A stretch of DNA of 64,000 nt, from assembly GCA_964587555.1 (NCBI GenBank), contig CAZPLR010000002.1:1-64000 (forward strand). The letters run 5' to 3'. Source of the stretch: JAHHTP01 sp964587555. GTDB lineage: Bacteria; Bacillota; Clostridia; Oscillospirales; Ruminococcaceae. Below the pieces are notes generated by a model that did no database searches, was not told the origin of the DNA, and was given only the letters and a program-made list of their open reading frames with translations. Positions 41,929 through 51,801 of this stretch are shown here, piece after piece; the first letter of the stretch is position 1; every line of letters starts with the position of its first letter. The translations under genes and the position numbers were made by a program.

Positions 41929-43341
41929 ATGGAATCGATCAATGCGATCATGGATCGCGTGAAACAGGAATGTGAAGCCCTGTTCAGTACTGCAGCGTAC
42001 AAGACATGGATCGCTCCCATCAAGCCGATATTGATGGAAGGCGACCATATTGTTTTATATGTAGACAAGCAGTATCATAAAAAAATTCTCAGCGACCACT
42101 ATCTCTCTACCATAAAGGAATCGTTTGAAACAGCGCTGGGCCAGCCGATCACCATCGATATCGCAACCCAGGAGGATATTGATCAATACCGCGGGAAGGA
42201 GACTCCGTTCCCGCCTATTGCTGCGCCAACGCCTGAGTCCAAAGCGAAGGCAGCCCCTGCGCGAACACCGGAGGACGCCGATGCTGTTCCGGGCAACAGC
42301 GCATACATAGAATCCCTGCGGAAAGCGCACTACGAATACACCTTCGACACCTTTATTGTCGGCAGTTCCAACCAGCTTGCCTACGCCGCCTGCGAAGCGG
42401 TTGCCAAAAAGCGCAACGGCCAATATAACCCGCTTTTCATCTACGGACCGAGCGGATTAGGAAAGACCCACCTGCTGACTGCAATCCAGCATGAAATCCT
42501 TTCCAACAATCCCAGCGTCAACGTCGCCTACATCAGCTCGGAAACCTTTACCAACGAGCTGATTAGCGCAATCGGCAGCAAGACCACCGAATCCTTCCAT
42601 AAAAAATACCGTCAGGTCGACGTTCTTCTGATGGACGACATTCAGTTTATTTCCGGTAAGGAATCAACCCAAGAGGAATTCTTCCACACCTTTAACGAAC
42701 TGTATCAGGTGAAAAAGCAGATCGTTTTAACCTCCGACCGACCGCCGCGCGAAATCAAAACACTGGAGGACCGATTGAAGAACCGGTTCGAATCCGGCGT
42801 TATCGTCGACGTTTCCCCGCCGGACTATGAAACCAGAATCGCGATCATCCGCCGCAAAGCGGAGCTTTTGGATATGGATATTCCAGCAGATGTTGCGGAA
42901 TTCATCGCCGATAAGGTCAAGAGCAATATCCGGCAGCTTGAGGGAGTCGTCAAAAAAATCCACGCCTATCAGCAGTTTGCCGGACTGCGTCCGTCGCTGC
43001 GGGTCGCGCAGGATTCGATCCGTGAAATCCTAAGCGACTCCGAGCCGCCGCAGATCACCGTCGACCGCATCATCGAGGAGGTTGCTAAGACCTACTCCAT
43101 ATCCAAGGAAGATATTCGTTCCAATAAGCGCTCCGCCGCTATCTCCTCCGCGCGCCAGATCGCAATGTACGTCACCCGCGAGATCACCGGAATGTCACTA
43201 CAGTCGATCGGCGGGGAATTTGGCGGCAGAGATCACGCGACCATCGTTTACTCAATCGCACAGGTGGAGAAAAAAATAAAAAAGGACACGCATCAGGGAG
43301 AGGTTATCTCGGACATCATCAAAAACATCCGCGACCGGTAA
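41929..43341 (+). CDS. dnaA: Chromosomal replication initiator DnaA
   Basis: AAA+ initiator that melts oriC. The 470-residue protein has domain I (about 1-85, CEALFSTAAYKTWIAPIKPI), a variable linker, the AAA+ domain with YGPSGLGKTHLLTAIQHEI (Walker A), VLLMDDIQFISGKE (Walker B) and SDRPPREIKTLEDRLKNRF (box VII region), and the domain IV helix-turn-helix with SLQSIGGEFGGRDHATIVYS. The DNA-contact signature GGRDHAT is intact, so any change in box preference is not obvious from this motif. AGGAGG lies 8 nt before the ATG. First gene of the rightward dnaA-gyrA run. Confidence 0.98.
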   Translation: MESINAIMDRVKQECEALFSTAAYKTWIAPIKPILMEGDHIVLYVDKQYHKKILSDHYLSTIKESFETALGQPITIDIATQEDIDQYRGKETPFPPIAAPTPESKAKAAPARTPEDADAVPGNSAYIESLRKAHYEYTFDTFIVGSSNQLAYAACEAVAKKRNGQYNPLFIYGPSGLGKTHLLTAIQHEILSNNPSVNVAYISSETFTNELISAIGSKTTESFHKKYRQVDVLLMDDIQFISGKESTQEEFFHTFNELYQVKKQIVLTSDRPPREIKTLEDRLKNRFESGVIVDVSPPDYETRIAIIRRKAELLDMDIPADVAEFIADKVKSNIRQLEGVVKKIHAYQQFAGLRPSLRVAQDSIREILSDSEPPQITVDRIIEEVAKTYSISKEDIRSNKRSAAISSARQIAMYVTREITGMSLQSIGGEFGGRDHATIVYSIAQVEKKIKKDTHQGEVISDIIKNIRDR

Positions 43342-43619
43342 TTTTTTTCTTTCCGCACTTTAACACAATTATCGACAGAGCCCAAACTCTTTTCGACATT
43401 TCCATAGATTCGGGCCGTTTCGCGGCTTTAAATGTTGAAAAGCATTATGTTTTCAAAGCTGATTTCACAGCCTTCAAAAATCAAAAAAGCGTAGGCTTTA
43501 TCCGACTTTTTTCGCTTGGATTAACTTTTGAACACTGCCTAATAACACTGATAGTTTAAACACTTTAAACTTGTTTAAATATTTCTTTAAATTTAAATAT
43601 GCAAAGGAGTTTTTATCCC
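43342..43619 (+). other. dnaA-dnaN intergenic region, candidate origin element
   Basis: TTATCGACA (43369-43377), TTTTCGACA (43390-43398) and reversed TGTTGAAAA (43433-43441, i.e. TTTTCAACA) resemble the DnaA box with changes at position 6. An A/T tract with GTTTAAAC, TTTAAAC and GTTTAAAT follows at about 43550-43600 and could be an unwinding element. No canonical box was seen. Confidence 0.5.
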
Positions 43620-44747
43620 ATGGAATTCATTTGTAAAAAAAATGATCTGATGGAAATCGTTTCCAACGTTTCCTTGGCGTCGGTCGTTCGCTCTGCTATG
43701 CCGATTCTGGAAGGCGTTTATCTGGAAGTAAATCACGATTCCACTTTGACGGTGCTTTCCTTTAACCTACAGATGGGTATCAGCAAAACCATCGAAATAA
43801 GCAATGCTAAGCCGGGTAAGGTGGTAATAAAAGCCTCGCTTCTTGCCAATATTATCTCTAAAATGCCGGATGGAGAAATTCGAATCTCCTCCGATGACAG
43901 AATGCTTGTAACAATCTCCTGCGGCGAGATCGAATTTACCATTTCCGGAATGGACGCGGAAGGATACCCGACGCCGCCGATTGTTACCAAGCAGTCGGAA
44001 TTCGGAATCCCGCAGGATCTGCTTTATCATATGTTGGAGCAGACGTTGTTTGCTTCCCCTGCGGTCGAACAAGCCGGCTCGAACAATGGCGTGCTGTTCC
44101 AAATTGAAAATCAGACGCTCACCATTGTCACGCTGGACGGTTATCGTCTGGCGCTGCGCCGCGAACCGATTCTGATTGAGGAAGATATTAAGGTTAAAAT
44201 CCCATCCAAGACTTTAAGCGATCTGATGCGCATTTTGGCAAAGCTTTCCTCTACCGCCCGCGAGGAAGAAAACGTGAGCGTTACGATTTCGGACAGTCAT
44301 CTGCAATTTACGGTTGACGGCTATGAGATTGTTTCCAGATTGGCGGAAGGCGAATTCATCGATTATATGAGGGTGATACCGAAGGACAGCACAACGGTTC
44401 TGAAGGTGAATGTTAAGGATTTGCAGAACAGCTTAAACCGCGCGTCGATCGTCATCAATGAAAAGACGAAATCCGCGATCAAATGTACGGTAAATAACCA
44501 GAGAATGAATATCTACTGTGATACGCCGCTGGGACGGATCAACGAAAGCCTTGCGATTTCTAAGGAGGGAGCGGATCTGCGTTTCGGCTTTAACAACCGC
44601 TATATGATGGACGCGCTGCGCGCCTGCGACAGCGACGAGATCAAGATCGCGCTGAAAACACCGCTTTCCCCGATCCAATTTTTACCGCTTGAAGGGGAGC
44701 ATTTCCTGTTCCTTGTGCTGCCGATCCGCCTAAAGGACGACGAATAA
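43620..44747 (+). CDS. dnaN: DNA polymerase III beta subunit (sliding clamp)
   Basis: Ring-shaped processivity clamp. 375 residues in three similar domains; start MEFICKKNDLMEIVSNVS, hydrophobic binding-pocket elements near the C-terminus, ending FLFLVLPIRL, the clamp's typical LPIRL-like tail. ATG 43620 follows AAAGGAG by 10 nt; an upstream in-frame ATG at 43599 overlaps that site. The next gene starts 22 nt on. Confidence 0.97.
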   Translation: MEFICKKNDLMEIVSNVSLASVVRSAMPILEGVYLEVNHDSTLTVLSFNLQMGISKTIEISNAKPGKVVIKASLLANIISKMPDGEIRISSDDRMLVTISCGEIEFTISGMDAEGYPTPPIVTKQSEFGIPQDLLYHMLEQTLFASPAVEQAGSNNGVLFQIENQTLTIVTLDGYRLALRREPILIEEDIKVKIPSKTLSDLMRILAKLSSTAREEENVSVTISDSHLQFTVDGYEIVSRLAEGEFIDYMRVIPKDSTTVLKVNVKDLQNSLNRASIVINEKTKSAIKCTVNNQRMNIYCDTPLGRINESLAISKEGADLRFGFNNRYMMDALRACDSDEIKIALKTPLSPIQFLPLEGEHFLFLVLPIRLKDDE

Positions 44748-44769
44748 GCTTCATTGGAGGAAGCACAGG

Positions 44770-45024
44770 ATGAATCAAAGTACAGTTTTGATCAATACCG
44801 AATATATCCGGTTGGATCAGATGATGAAATTGACAGGGCTTGCCGACACAGGCGGGATGGCTAAGATGCTTATCCAGCGGGGATACGTGCTGGTAAACGG
44901 CGAATGCTGCACGATGCGCGGAAAAAAGCTCCGACCGGGCGATACCGTCACCGTTGAGCAGGAAACGGTCGTTGTCGCAGCGGATGAGGAAAACGGTTCG
45001 GGAGGGAATCGTGGCGATTCTTAA
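44770..45024 (+). CDS. S4-domain RNA-binding protein (YaaA/RlbA)
   Basis: An 84-residue protein with an S4 RNA-binding fold: EYIRLDQMMKLTGLADTGGMAKMLIQRGYVLVNGE then KKLRPGDTV. Such proteins sit between dnaN and recF in most Firmicutes (yaaA, rlbA). GGAGG precedes the ATG. Its end overlaps recF by 14 nt, so the two are coupled. Confidence 0.92.
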   Translation: MNQSTVLINTEYIRLDQMMKLTGLADTGGMAKMLIQRGYVLVNGECCTMRGKKLRPGDTVTVEQETVVVAADEENGSGGNRGDS

Positions 45025-46168
45025 GCTTCATTTTTCTGATTTTCGCAATATTTCCTCGATTGAGCTTTTCCCCTGCAGCGGCATCAATCTGTTTTATGGC
45101 GCCAATGGTCAGGGAAAGACCAATCTGCTGGAGGGAATCTGGCTATTTACCGGAATGCCGAGCTTTCGCGGCGCAAAACTTTCGGAATGCGTCCGGTTTG
45201 AGCGGCAAAACGCCGTTTTGGAGTTGGAGTGCGCCGACACATACCTGCAAAAGGCAAGGCTGGTGTTTGGAAAAGAGCGCGGATTTTTCTATAACGGCGT
45301 TCGCTTTTCGTCCCCGCGCAAGGCGGCCGGATATTTTCGGTGCGTGGTGTTCTCGCCGGAGCATTTGTATCTGTTTCATGACGGACCCAAGGCGAGAAGA
45401 AACCTTTTGGATCAGATGATCTCCCAGCTGAGACCGGATTACGACTCCTATCTTACCGATTACGAAAAAATCTTAGTGAACCGCAACGCGCTGCTTCGCG
45501 ACTATAAAAACCGTTCTGATCTTCCGCTTCTGCTGGAGCCGTGGGATTTGCAGCTTGCGCAGATAGGCACATGGCTGACCGTTTATCGGATGGAGTACGT
45601 TTCGTATCTTTCTCAATATATTGAAAAAATATACGACGGTCTATCAAACGGCGCGGAATCGCTGCGCATCCGCTACGTCTCTACCGTATTCGAGCATAAG
45701 CTTTCGGGCTATCGCCGCGAGGATGCTTCCGCTTACCGTCAGGCGTTAAACGACCGTTTACCGCTTGATTTGGAGGCGGGCTTTACCGGCATCGGCGCGC
45801 ATCGGGACGATCTGGAGTTTACACTGAACGCGCTGCCGATTAAAAACTACGGTTCGCAGGGGCAGCAGCGAAGCGCCGTGGTCGCATTAAAAATTGCGGA
45901 GGCGGAGCTGATCCGTAAGCTGACCGGACAGCAGCCGGTCGTTCTGTTGGACGACGTTATGAGCGAATTGGACGTATCCCGACAGAATTTTATATTGAAT
46001 CATCTGCACGGGCAGCAGGTTTTTGTAACCTGCTGTGACCCGGCGAATACCCTGCGGTTAAAGGCGGGGAAAATTTTTCATATCGACGCAGGCACGCTGC
46101 GGGAAGAAAGGGAGGCTTCAGCGGATGTATCTTCACCTGGGGGATCAGGTCGCGGCTCACACGGATGA
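45011..46168 (+). CDS. recF: DNA replication and repair protein RecF
   Basis: SMC-like ATPase loading RecA at gaps. The 385-residue protein shows LKLHFSDFRNISSIELFP, Walker A YGANGQGKTNLLEGI, GIGAHRDDLEF, the ABC-type signature YGSQGQQRSAVVALKIAE and Walker B VVLLDDVMSELD. I chose GTG 45011 because GGGAGGG lies just upstream and the protein then begins with the family N-terminus. The 3' end overlaps remB by 44 nt, a longer overlap than usual. Confidence 0.95.
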   Translation: MAILKLHFSDFRNISSIELFPCSGINLFYGANGQGKTNLLEGIWLFTGMPSFRGAKLSECVRFERQNAVLELECADTYLQKARLVFGKERGFFYNGVRFSSPRKAAGYFRCVVFSPEHLYLFHDGPKARRNLLDQMISQLRPDYDSYLTDYEKILVNRNALLRDYKNRSDLPLLLEPWDLQLAQIGTWLTVYRMEYVSYLSQYIEKIYDGLSNGAESLRIRYVSTVFEHKLSGYRREDASAYRQALNDRLPLDLEAGFTGIGAHRDDLEFTLNALPIKNYGSQGQQRSAVVALKIAEAELIRKLTGQQPVVLLDDVMSELDVSRQNFILNHLHGQQVFVTCCDPANTLRLKAGKIFHIDAGTLREEREASADVSSPGGSGRGSHG

Positions 46169-46424
46169 CATCATCGGCGTTTTCGATCTGGATAACACCT
46201 CGATCTCCAAAAGCACGCGCGATTTTCTGGCGCAGGCGGAAAGGCGCGCCGAGGTAAAGTATGTTTCCACCCAGTTAGATCCCCCAAAGTCCTTTGTGGT
46301 ATGCAAATCGAAAAAAAGAGCCGGGGACAAAACGCATCGGAAACAAAAGGTATATCTCTTGCAGGTTGCGGCAGCAACCATATATAAACGCTGGAAAACA
46401 GCATCGCTTCATTTTGGGAGGTAA
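46125..46424 (+). CDS. remB: Extracellular matrix regulator RemB-like (DUF370)
   Basis: A 99-residue protein whose first about 80 residues match the RemA/RemB family: MYLHLGDQVAAHTDDIIGVFDLDN, TRDFLAQAERRAEV and KSFVVCKSKK. RemB lies between recF and gyrB in Bacillus too (yaaB). Related RemA binds DNA to activate matrix and osmoprotection genes. The start lies within recF, with AGGGAGG upstream; gyrB follows 3 nt after its stop. The tail after KSFVV is slightly extended and basic. Confidence 0.85.
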   Translation: MYLHLGDQVAAHTDDIIGVFDLDNTSISKSTRDFLAQAERRAEVKYVSTQLDPPKSFVVCKSKKRAGDKTHRKQKVYLLQVAAATIYKRWKTASLHFGR

Positions 46425-46427
46425 ATT

Positions 46428-48362
46428 GTGGATATTACAACAGTAGAACAGGATTACGGCGCAGAACAAATACAGGTGCTGGAGGGGCTGGAAGCAGTCA
46501 GGAAGCGTCCGGGAATGTATATCGGATCGACCAGTATCAACGGTCTGCATCACTTGGTATACGAGGTCGTCGACAACGCCATCGACGAAGCGCTCGCCGG
46601 ATTCTGTACAGAAATAAAGGTGGATCTGCTCCCGGGCAACGTCGTCAAAGTCAAAGATAACGGGCGCGGCATTCCGGTCGGCATCCACCCGAAGGAGGGC
46701 ATTTCGGCTGCAACGGTCGCCTACACCATGCTGCACGCCGGCGGTAAATTCGGCGGCGGCGGCTATAAGGTGGCGGGCGGTCTGCACGGCGTCGGCGCGT
46801 CGGTGGTCAACGCCTTAAGCGAGTGGCTGGAGCTTAAAATCTACGAAAGCGGCAGAATCTGGTTCCAGCGTTTTGAACGCGGCCGCTATGACAAGGAGCT
46901 TGCAGTGATCGGCAGCACCGAGGAAACCGGTTCGGAGATCACCTTTTCCGCAGACCCGGAAATCTTCGAAACGACGGAGTATGATTACAGCACGCTGCTT
47001 TCCCGCCTGCGGGAGCAGGCGTTTTTAAATGCCGGGCTTACGATCACTTTCACCGATTCCCGCATTCCGGACGATCTGAAGTCGGAAACAATGCGTTATG
47101 ACGGAGGCTTGCGCAGCTATGTGGAGTATATCCATAAGCGCCGCTCGCTGGAGGTGCTGCACGACGAGATCATCTATCTCAGCCGGAACGAAAACGGTTA
47201 TACCGCCGAGATTGCAATGCAGTATAACGACAGCTATAACGAGCTGATTGCCTCGTTTGCCAATAATATTAAGACCGGCGAAGGCGGCACCCATGAGATC
47301 GGCTTTAAAAATGCGTTGACCCGCGTGTTTAACGACTACGGCAGAAGGTTCAATCTCATAAAAGAAAACGATAAAAATCTTTCCGGCGAGGACGTTCGCG
47401 AGGGGCTGACTGCGGTTATCAGCGTCAAGCTTCCAGAATGTCAGTTCGAGGGGCAGACCAAAACCAAGCTTGGCAACAGCGAGATACGCCCATTTGTTGA
47501 AAATATGGTCTATGACAACTTAGAGCGTTTCTTTGAGGAGAATCCGAGCATCGCAAGGGCGATCATGGAAAAATCCATCACTGCGCAGCGTGCCAGAGAG
47601 GCGGCAAGACGCGCAAGAGATCTCACCCGCCGTAAATCGGCGCTGGAAACCGCTTCCCTGCCGGGCAAGCTTGCCGACTGCTCGGAGCGCGGAACCGAGG
47701 GAACCGAGCTTTATATCGTCGAGGGCGATTCCGCGGGCGGCTCCGCAAAGCTCGGCCGTGACCGCCGCTATCAGGCGATCCTGCCGCTTTGGGGAAAAAT
47801 GCTCAACGTCGAAAAGGCAAGACTGGATAAGGTCTATAACAACGAAAAGCTGATGCCGGTCGTAACGGCGCTGGGGTGCGGCTTGGGGGCCGATATCGAT
47901 ATCTCCAAGCTGCGCTACGGCAAGGTCGTTATCATGGCGGACGCCGACGTGGACGGCTCGCATATCCGCACGCTGCTTTTAACCTTCTTTTTCCGCTATA
48001 TGCGCCCGCTGGTGGAAAACGGCAATATTTATATCGCACAGCCGCCGCTGTTCAAGGTTTCCCGCGGCAAAGAGGTGCGTTATGCTTACTCGGATGAGCA
48101 GCGCGACCAGTATATCACAGAGCTGAGCGCCGGCGGAAAAAACAAGGTCGATATTCAGCGCTATAAAGGTCTTGGTGAGATGGATCCGGAGCAGCTTTGG
48201 GAAACGACAATGAATCCGGAGTTCCGCACGATGATTAAGGTGGAGCTTGAGGACGCGCAGCAGGCAGATGAGGTCTTTACCATTCTGATGGGCGATAAGG
48301 TAGAGCCGCGCCGCGAGTTTATCGAAACCAATGCAAAATACGCGCAGAATCTGGATATTTAA
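46428..48362 (+). CDS. gyrB: DNA gyrase subunit B
   Basis: ATPase subunit of gyrase, which introduces negative supercoils. 644 residues with GHKL ATPase motifs (VDNAIDEALAGFC, KDNGRGIPVGIHP, GLHGVGASVVNALS), QTKTKLGNSEIR, and the Toprim signature EGDSAGGSAKLGRDR with PLWGKMLNVEKA and MADADVDGSHI. Start is GTG 46428 with GGGAGG upstream. It is separated from gyrA by an unrelated membrane-protein gene. Confidence 0.98.
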   Translation: MDITTVEQDYGAEQIQVLEGLEAVRKRPGMYIGSTSINGLHHLVYEVVDNAIDEALAGFCTEIKVDLLPGNVVKVKDNGRGIPVGIHPKEGISAATVAYTMLHAGGKFGGGGYKVAGGLHGVGASVVNALSEWLELKIYESGRIWFQRFERGRYDKELAVIGSTEETGSEITFSADPEIFETTEYDYSTLLSRLREQAFLNAGLTITFTDSRIPDDLKSETMRYDGGLRSYVEYIHKRRSLEVLHDEIIYLSRNENGYTAEIAMQYNDSYNELIASFANNIKTGEGGTHEIGFKNALTRVFNDYGRRFNLIKENDKNLSGEDVREGLTAVISVKLPECQFEGQTKTKLGNSEIRPFVENMVYDNLERFFEENPSIARAIMEKSITAQRAREAARRARDLTRRKSALETASLPGKLADCSERGTEGTELYIVEGDSAGGSAKLGRDRRYQAILPLWGKMLNVEKARLDKVYNNEKLMPVVTALGCGLGADIDISKLRYGKVVIMADADVDGSHIRTLLLTFFFRYMRPLVENGNIYIAQPPLFKVSRGKEVRYAYSDEQRDQYITELSAGGKNKVDIQRYKGLGEMDPEQLWETTMNPEFRTMIKVELEDAQQADEVFTILMGDKVEPRREFIETNAKYAQNLDI

Positions 48363-48392
48363 CGATGGCTAACCCGTCTGGGAGGAACGAAG

Positions 48393-49211
48393 ATGGAAGA
48401 AGAGAAAAACACCCCCATAGCGGAAGCGGATACGCTCTCCGAAGAGGATATCATGCCGGCTGACGCGCCGCAGGAGGAGCGCCAGACCGACGATGGCATC
48501 AAAAACGCCGAGGATCTCACCGATGAGGATATTGTCGCGTTCGAAGAACCGCCAAAACCGAAAAAACGCATTCTGGAGGAAAAGGTCGATACATCCAAGC
48601 CGGAGATCGACGCTGAGGATTACGATATCCATATCCCGTTAAAGCAGCCGGAGGATGCGGACGCTCGTATCGCCGGAAAGACCCCGGTCAGGGTGGTCTA
48701 CGATATGAACGGGCCGGAGGTTGAGGAGGGATTGAAGTATTTCCACAAGCTCACCCTCTATAAAAAGAATCTCATTTACACAATTATACTCTTTGTAATA
48801 TTTTGCTTGTACGTATACCGCATCACCACCGAAACCGCGCAGGGTGCGCCGAATTCGCTGCAGTATTTCTTAGCTGCGCTTTGCGTTGCGCTGATTGCGT
48901 TTTTGTGGTATATGCCGCGCCGTCATATCAAGACAACCAAGCAGGCGGTTGCAAATGAGAGGATGACCTTTACGGTGGACGTGTACGACAGTTGTTTGAT
49001 GGTCGGCGAGCTGGAGCATCAGCAGATGGTGGATTTTGAAATGCCAAAGCCTCGCGTGATAGCGTTTGAAACGGCTCTAAATTTCTGCGTTGGGGTTGGG
49101 AAGGAAAGAGTCTTTATCCTCCCTAAACGGTGCTTAAACGGCTCTGAGGATGCTGTGAGAGCATGCTTAAAGCAAGGATTTGGAGAACGGATGAAGGATT
49201 ACACCGCATAA
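48393..49211 (+). CDS. YcxB-like membrane protein between gyrB and gyrA
   Basis: A 272-residue protein: about 110 acidic, probably disordered N-terminal residues (EEEKNTPIAEADTLSEEDIM and on), two adjacent membrane helices at about 125-175 (LIYTIILFVIFCLYVYR; YFLAALCVALIAFLWYM), and a C-terminal cytoplasmic domain ending KERVFILPKRCLNGSEDAVR, a pattern seen in YcxB-type domains. GGGAGGAACG precedes the ATG. It starts 30 nt after gyrB and ends 33 nt before gyrA, so it is co-transcribed with gyrase. Function unknown. Confidence 0.7.
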   Translation: MEEEKNTPIAEADTLSEEDIMPADAPQEERQTDDGIKNAEDLTDEDIVAFEEPPKPKKRILEEKVDTSKPEIDAEDYDIHIPLKQPEDADARIAGKTPVRVVYDMNGPEVEEGLKYFHKLTLYKKNLIYTIILFVIFCLYVYRITTETAQGAPNSLQYFLAALCVALIAFLWYMPRRHIKTTKQAVANERMTFTVDVYDSCLMVGELEHQQMVDFEMPKPRVIAFETALNFCVGVGKERVFILPKRCLNGSEDAVRACLKQGFGERMKDYTA

Positions 49212-49244
49212 GGGCTGTTCCTGCGATGGAAATAAAAGAAAGGC

Positions 49245-51788
49245 ATGGTCTTAAATTTGGATAACAATAAAGAAACAAACATTGTAAATGTCGATATTTC
49301 AAAGGAGATGCGTGACTCGTTTCTTGCTTATTCGATGTCGGTCATTGTGCAGCGCGCGCTGCCGGACGTGCGCGACGGGTTAAAGCCGGTGCACCGGCGT
49401 ATTCTTTACACGATGCACGAAAACGGCTTAACGCCGGATAAGGCGTACCGCAAATGCGCGGATACAGTCGGTTCGGTATTGGGCCGGTATCATCCGCATG
49501 GCGACGCTTCGGTTTACGACGCGCTTGTGCGTTTGGCGCAGGATTTCAGTATGCGCTATCCGCTGATCGACGGTCACGGAAACTTTGGTTCGATCGACGG
49601 CGACCCTCCTGCGGCTTATCGTTATACCGAGTCGCGCATGAGCAGGATTGCGCTGGAGATGCTCACCGACATTGAAAAAGAAACGATCGATTATCAGCCG
49701 AACTACGACGACCGTTTAAAAGAGCCGGTCGTACTGCCTTCCCGCTATCCGAACCTGTTGGTTAACGGCTCGGTTGGTATTGCAGTCGGCATGGCGACCA
49801 ATATCCCGCCGCATAACTTGGGGGAGATCATCGATGCGATCGATATGCTGATGGAGAATCCGGAAGCGGATTTAAACGCGCTGATGAGCTATGTAAAAGG
49901 GCCGGATTTCCCGACCGGCGGCATCATCATGGGAAAATCCGGTATTCGCGCCGCTTATGCGACCGGACGAGGCAAGATCACGCTGCGCGCCCGCACCGCG
50001 ATCGAGGAGATCAAGGCGAATAAGATGGCGATCATCGTCACCGAGCTGCCGTATATGGTCAATAAAGCGAGGCTTCAGGAAACGATCGCCAATCTGGTCA
50101 AAGAGAAAAAGATCGAGGGCATTACCGATATCCGCGACGAAACCGACCGCACCGGCATGCGTATCGTGATCGAGCTGCGCCGCGACGCAAACCCGCAGCT
50201 CGTCTTAAATCACCTGTTTAACTACACGCAGCTTCAGGATACGGTCGGTGTGATTATGCTGGCGCTGGTCAACAATCAGCCGAAGATATTGACCCTAAAG
50301 GAGATGCTCGAGGAGTACATCAAGTTCCAGAAGGAGGTCATCCGCAGAAGGACTGCGTTTGACCTGCGCAAGGCTAAGGAGCGTGAGCATATCTTAGAGG
50401 GGTTAAAAATTGCGCAGGACAACATCGAAGAGGTTATCCGCATTATCCGCAGCCATAAAACCATTCAAGAGGGCAAGGAAAAGCTGATGGAACGGTTTGG
50501 GCTGAGCGATTTACAGGCTTCTGCGATTGTCGCGATGCGGATTGGGCAGCTTGCCGGATTAGAGCGTGAGAAGATCGAAGAGGAGCTGAAGCAGATTTTG
50601 GAGCGCGTCGCTTATCTGGAAAGCGTTCTGACGGACGAACATCTGGTAGAGGGGATCATCCGCGACGAGCTTGCGGCGATTCGCAAGAAGTTCGGCGACG
50701 AGCGCCGCACCGAGATTCAGGCAGTTTCCGGAGAGGTTGATATCGAGGATCTTATCCCGGATCAGCAAAGCGTTGTGACGCTGACTCAGGTGGGCTACAT
50801 CAAGCGTCAGGCAACCGAGGTATATAAGACCCAAAAACGCGGCGGACGCGGCGTAAACGGCGTCAAGAGCCATGAGGAGGACTTTGTCAAGGAGATGTTT
50901 GTCTGTACGGCGCACGATAGCCTGCTGTTGTTCAGCAACCTTGGCAAGGTTTATAAATTAAAATGCTACGAGCTTCCAGAAGGCTCCAAAACCTCCAAGG
51001 GGATGAACGTAGTCAACCTTTTACCGCTGGAATCCGGCGAGCGGGTCGAATGTATGATTGCGGTCGGCAATTTTGACGCCGAACAATATGTGACCTCGGT
51101 GACAAAAAAAGGCATGGTGAAGCGCACGAAGCTCTCCGCCTATGCAAACGTCCGCAAAAACGGGCTTGCCGCCGTCGGCTTGAACGAGGGAGATGAGATT
51201 GCAGCCGTGAAGCTGACCGACGGAGCAGGAGATCTGCTGGTCGCAACCTGCGGCGGCAAGAGCATCCGCTTCCCAGAGTCGCAGGTCACGCCGTTGTCCA
51301 GAAAATCGCGCGGCGTACACGCAATCAAGCTTTCTGAGGACGATTATGTTGTCGGTATGGTGAGCGTTAAGGCGGAGGATGAAATCGTCGTGACGGTCAC
51401 AGACCGCGGCTATGGGCGCAGGTCGCTTGCTGCTGATTACAGCCGTCAGGGACGCGGCGGTATGGGATTGCTTAACTATCGTGTCGGTGAGATAAAAGGC
51501 CATGTGGTTGCCGTTGATCTGGTTGCGCCGGAAAAGGATTTGCTCATGATCTCGGATGACGGCGTTGTGATCCGCATCAAGTCCTCCGATATCACTGTAA
51601 TGAAACGCGGCGCAGGAGGTGTTCGCGTGATGCGTTTGAGCGACGAGGTGAGACTTGTCGCAATAGCGCAGTCGGAGCATGATGAGGAGCAGGTATCCGT
51701 ACAACTTACGCTAAACGATGGCGAAACGCAGGATGCTGCCAATTCTGAAATTTCCGATGCTTCCGTAGACGCGGACAGCGACGAATAA
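49245..51788 (+). CDS. gyrA: DNA gyrase subunit A
   Basis: Breakage-reunion subunit. 847 residues: VQRALPDVRDGLKPVHRRIL, the quinolone-region helix HPHGDASVYDALVRLAQDF, the active-site Tyr in AAYRYTESRMS, and a C-terminal beta-pinwheel. The GyrA box is present as KRGGRGVNG at about 527, which distinguishes it from ParC. The start is uncertain: ATG 49245 lies only 1-2 nt from AGAAAGG, whereas TTG 49257 has better spacing. An acidic tail ends the protein and a long terminator follows. Confidence 0.97.
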   Translation: MVLNLDNNKETNIVNVDISKEMRDSFLAYSMSVIVQRALPDVRDGLKPVHRRILYTMHENGLTPDKAYRKCADTVGSVLGRYHPHGDASVYDALVRLAQDFSMRYPLIDGHGNFGSIDGDPPAAYRYTESRMSRIALEMLTDIEKETIDYQPNYDDRLKEPVVLPSRYPNLLVNGSVGIAVGMATNIPPHNLGEIIDAIDMLMENPEADLNALMSYVKGPDFPTGGIIMGKSGIRAAYATGRGKITLRARTAIEEIKANKMAIIVTELPYMVNKARLQETIANLVKEKKIEGITDIRDETDRTGMRIVIELRRDANPQLVLNHLFNYTQLQDTVGVIMLALVNNQPKILTLKEMLEEYIKFQKEVIRRRTAFDLRKAKEREHILEGLKIAQDNIEEVIRIIRSHKTIQEGKEKLMERFGLSDLQASAIVAMRIGQLAGLEREKIEEELKQILERVAYLESVLTDEHLVEGIIRDELAAIRKKFGDERRTEIQAVSGEVDIEDLIPDQQSVVTLTQVGYIKRQATEVYKTQKRGGRGVNGVKSHEEDFVKEMFVCTAHDSLLLFSNLGKVYKLKCYELPEGSKTSKGMNVVNLLPLESGERVECMIAVGNFDAEQYVTSVTKKGMVKRTKLSAYANVRKNGLAAVGLNEGDEIAAVKLTDGAGDLLVATCGGKSIRFPESQVTPLSRKSRGVHAIKLSEDDYVVGMVSVKAEDEIVVTVTDRGYGRRSLAADYSRQGRGGMGLLNYRVGEIKGHVVAVDLVAPEKDLLMISDDGVVIRIKSSDITVMKRGAGGVRVMRLSDEVRLVAIAQSEHDEEQVSVQLTLNDGETQDAANSEISDASVDADSDE

Positions 51789-51801
51789 ATAACAGCGCTC
51801 A

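Noticed and set aside
41614..43619. Canonical DnaA boxes (TTATCCACA) around dnaA
   Set aside because: I looked and saw none with the full 9-mer; only the variants listed under findings.
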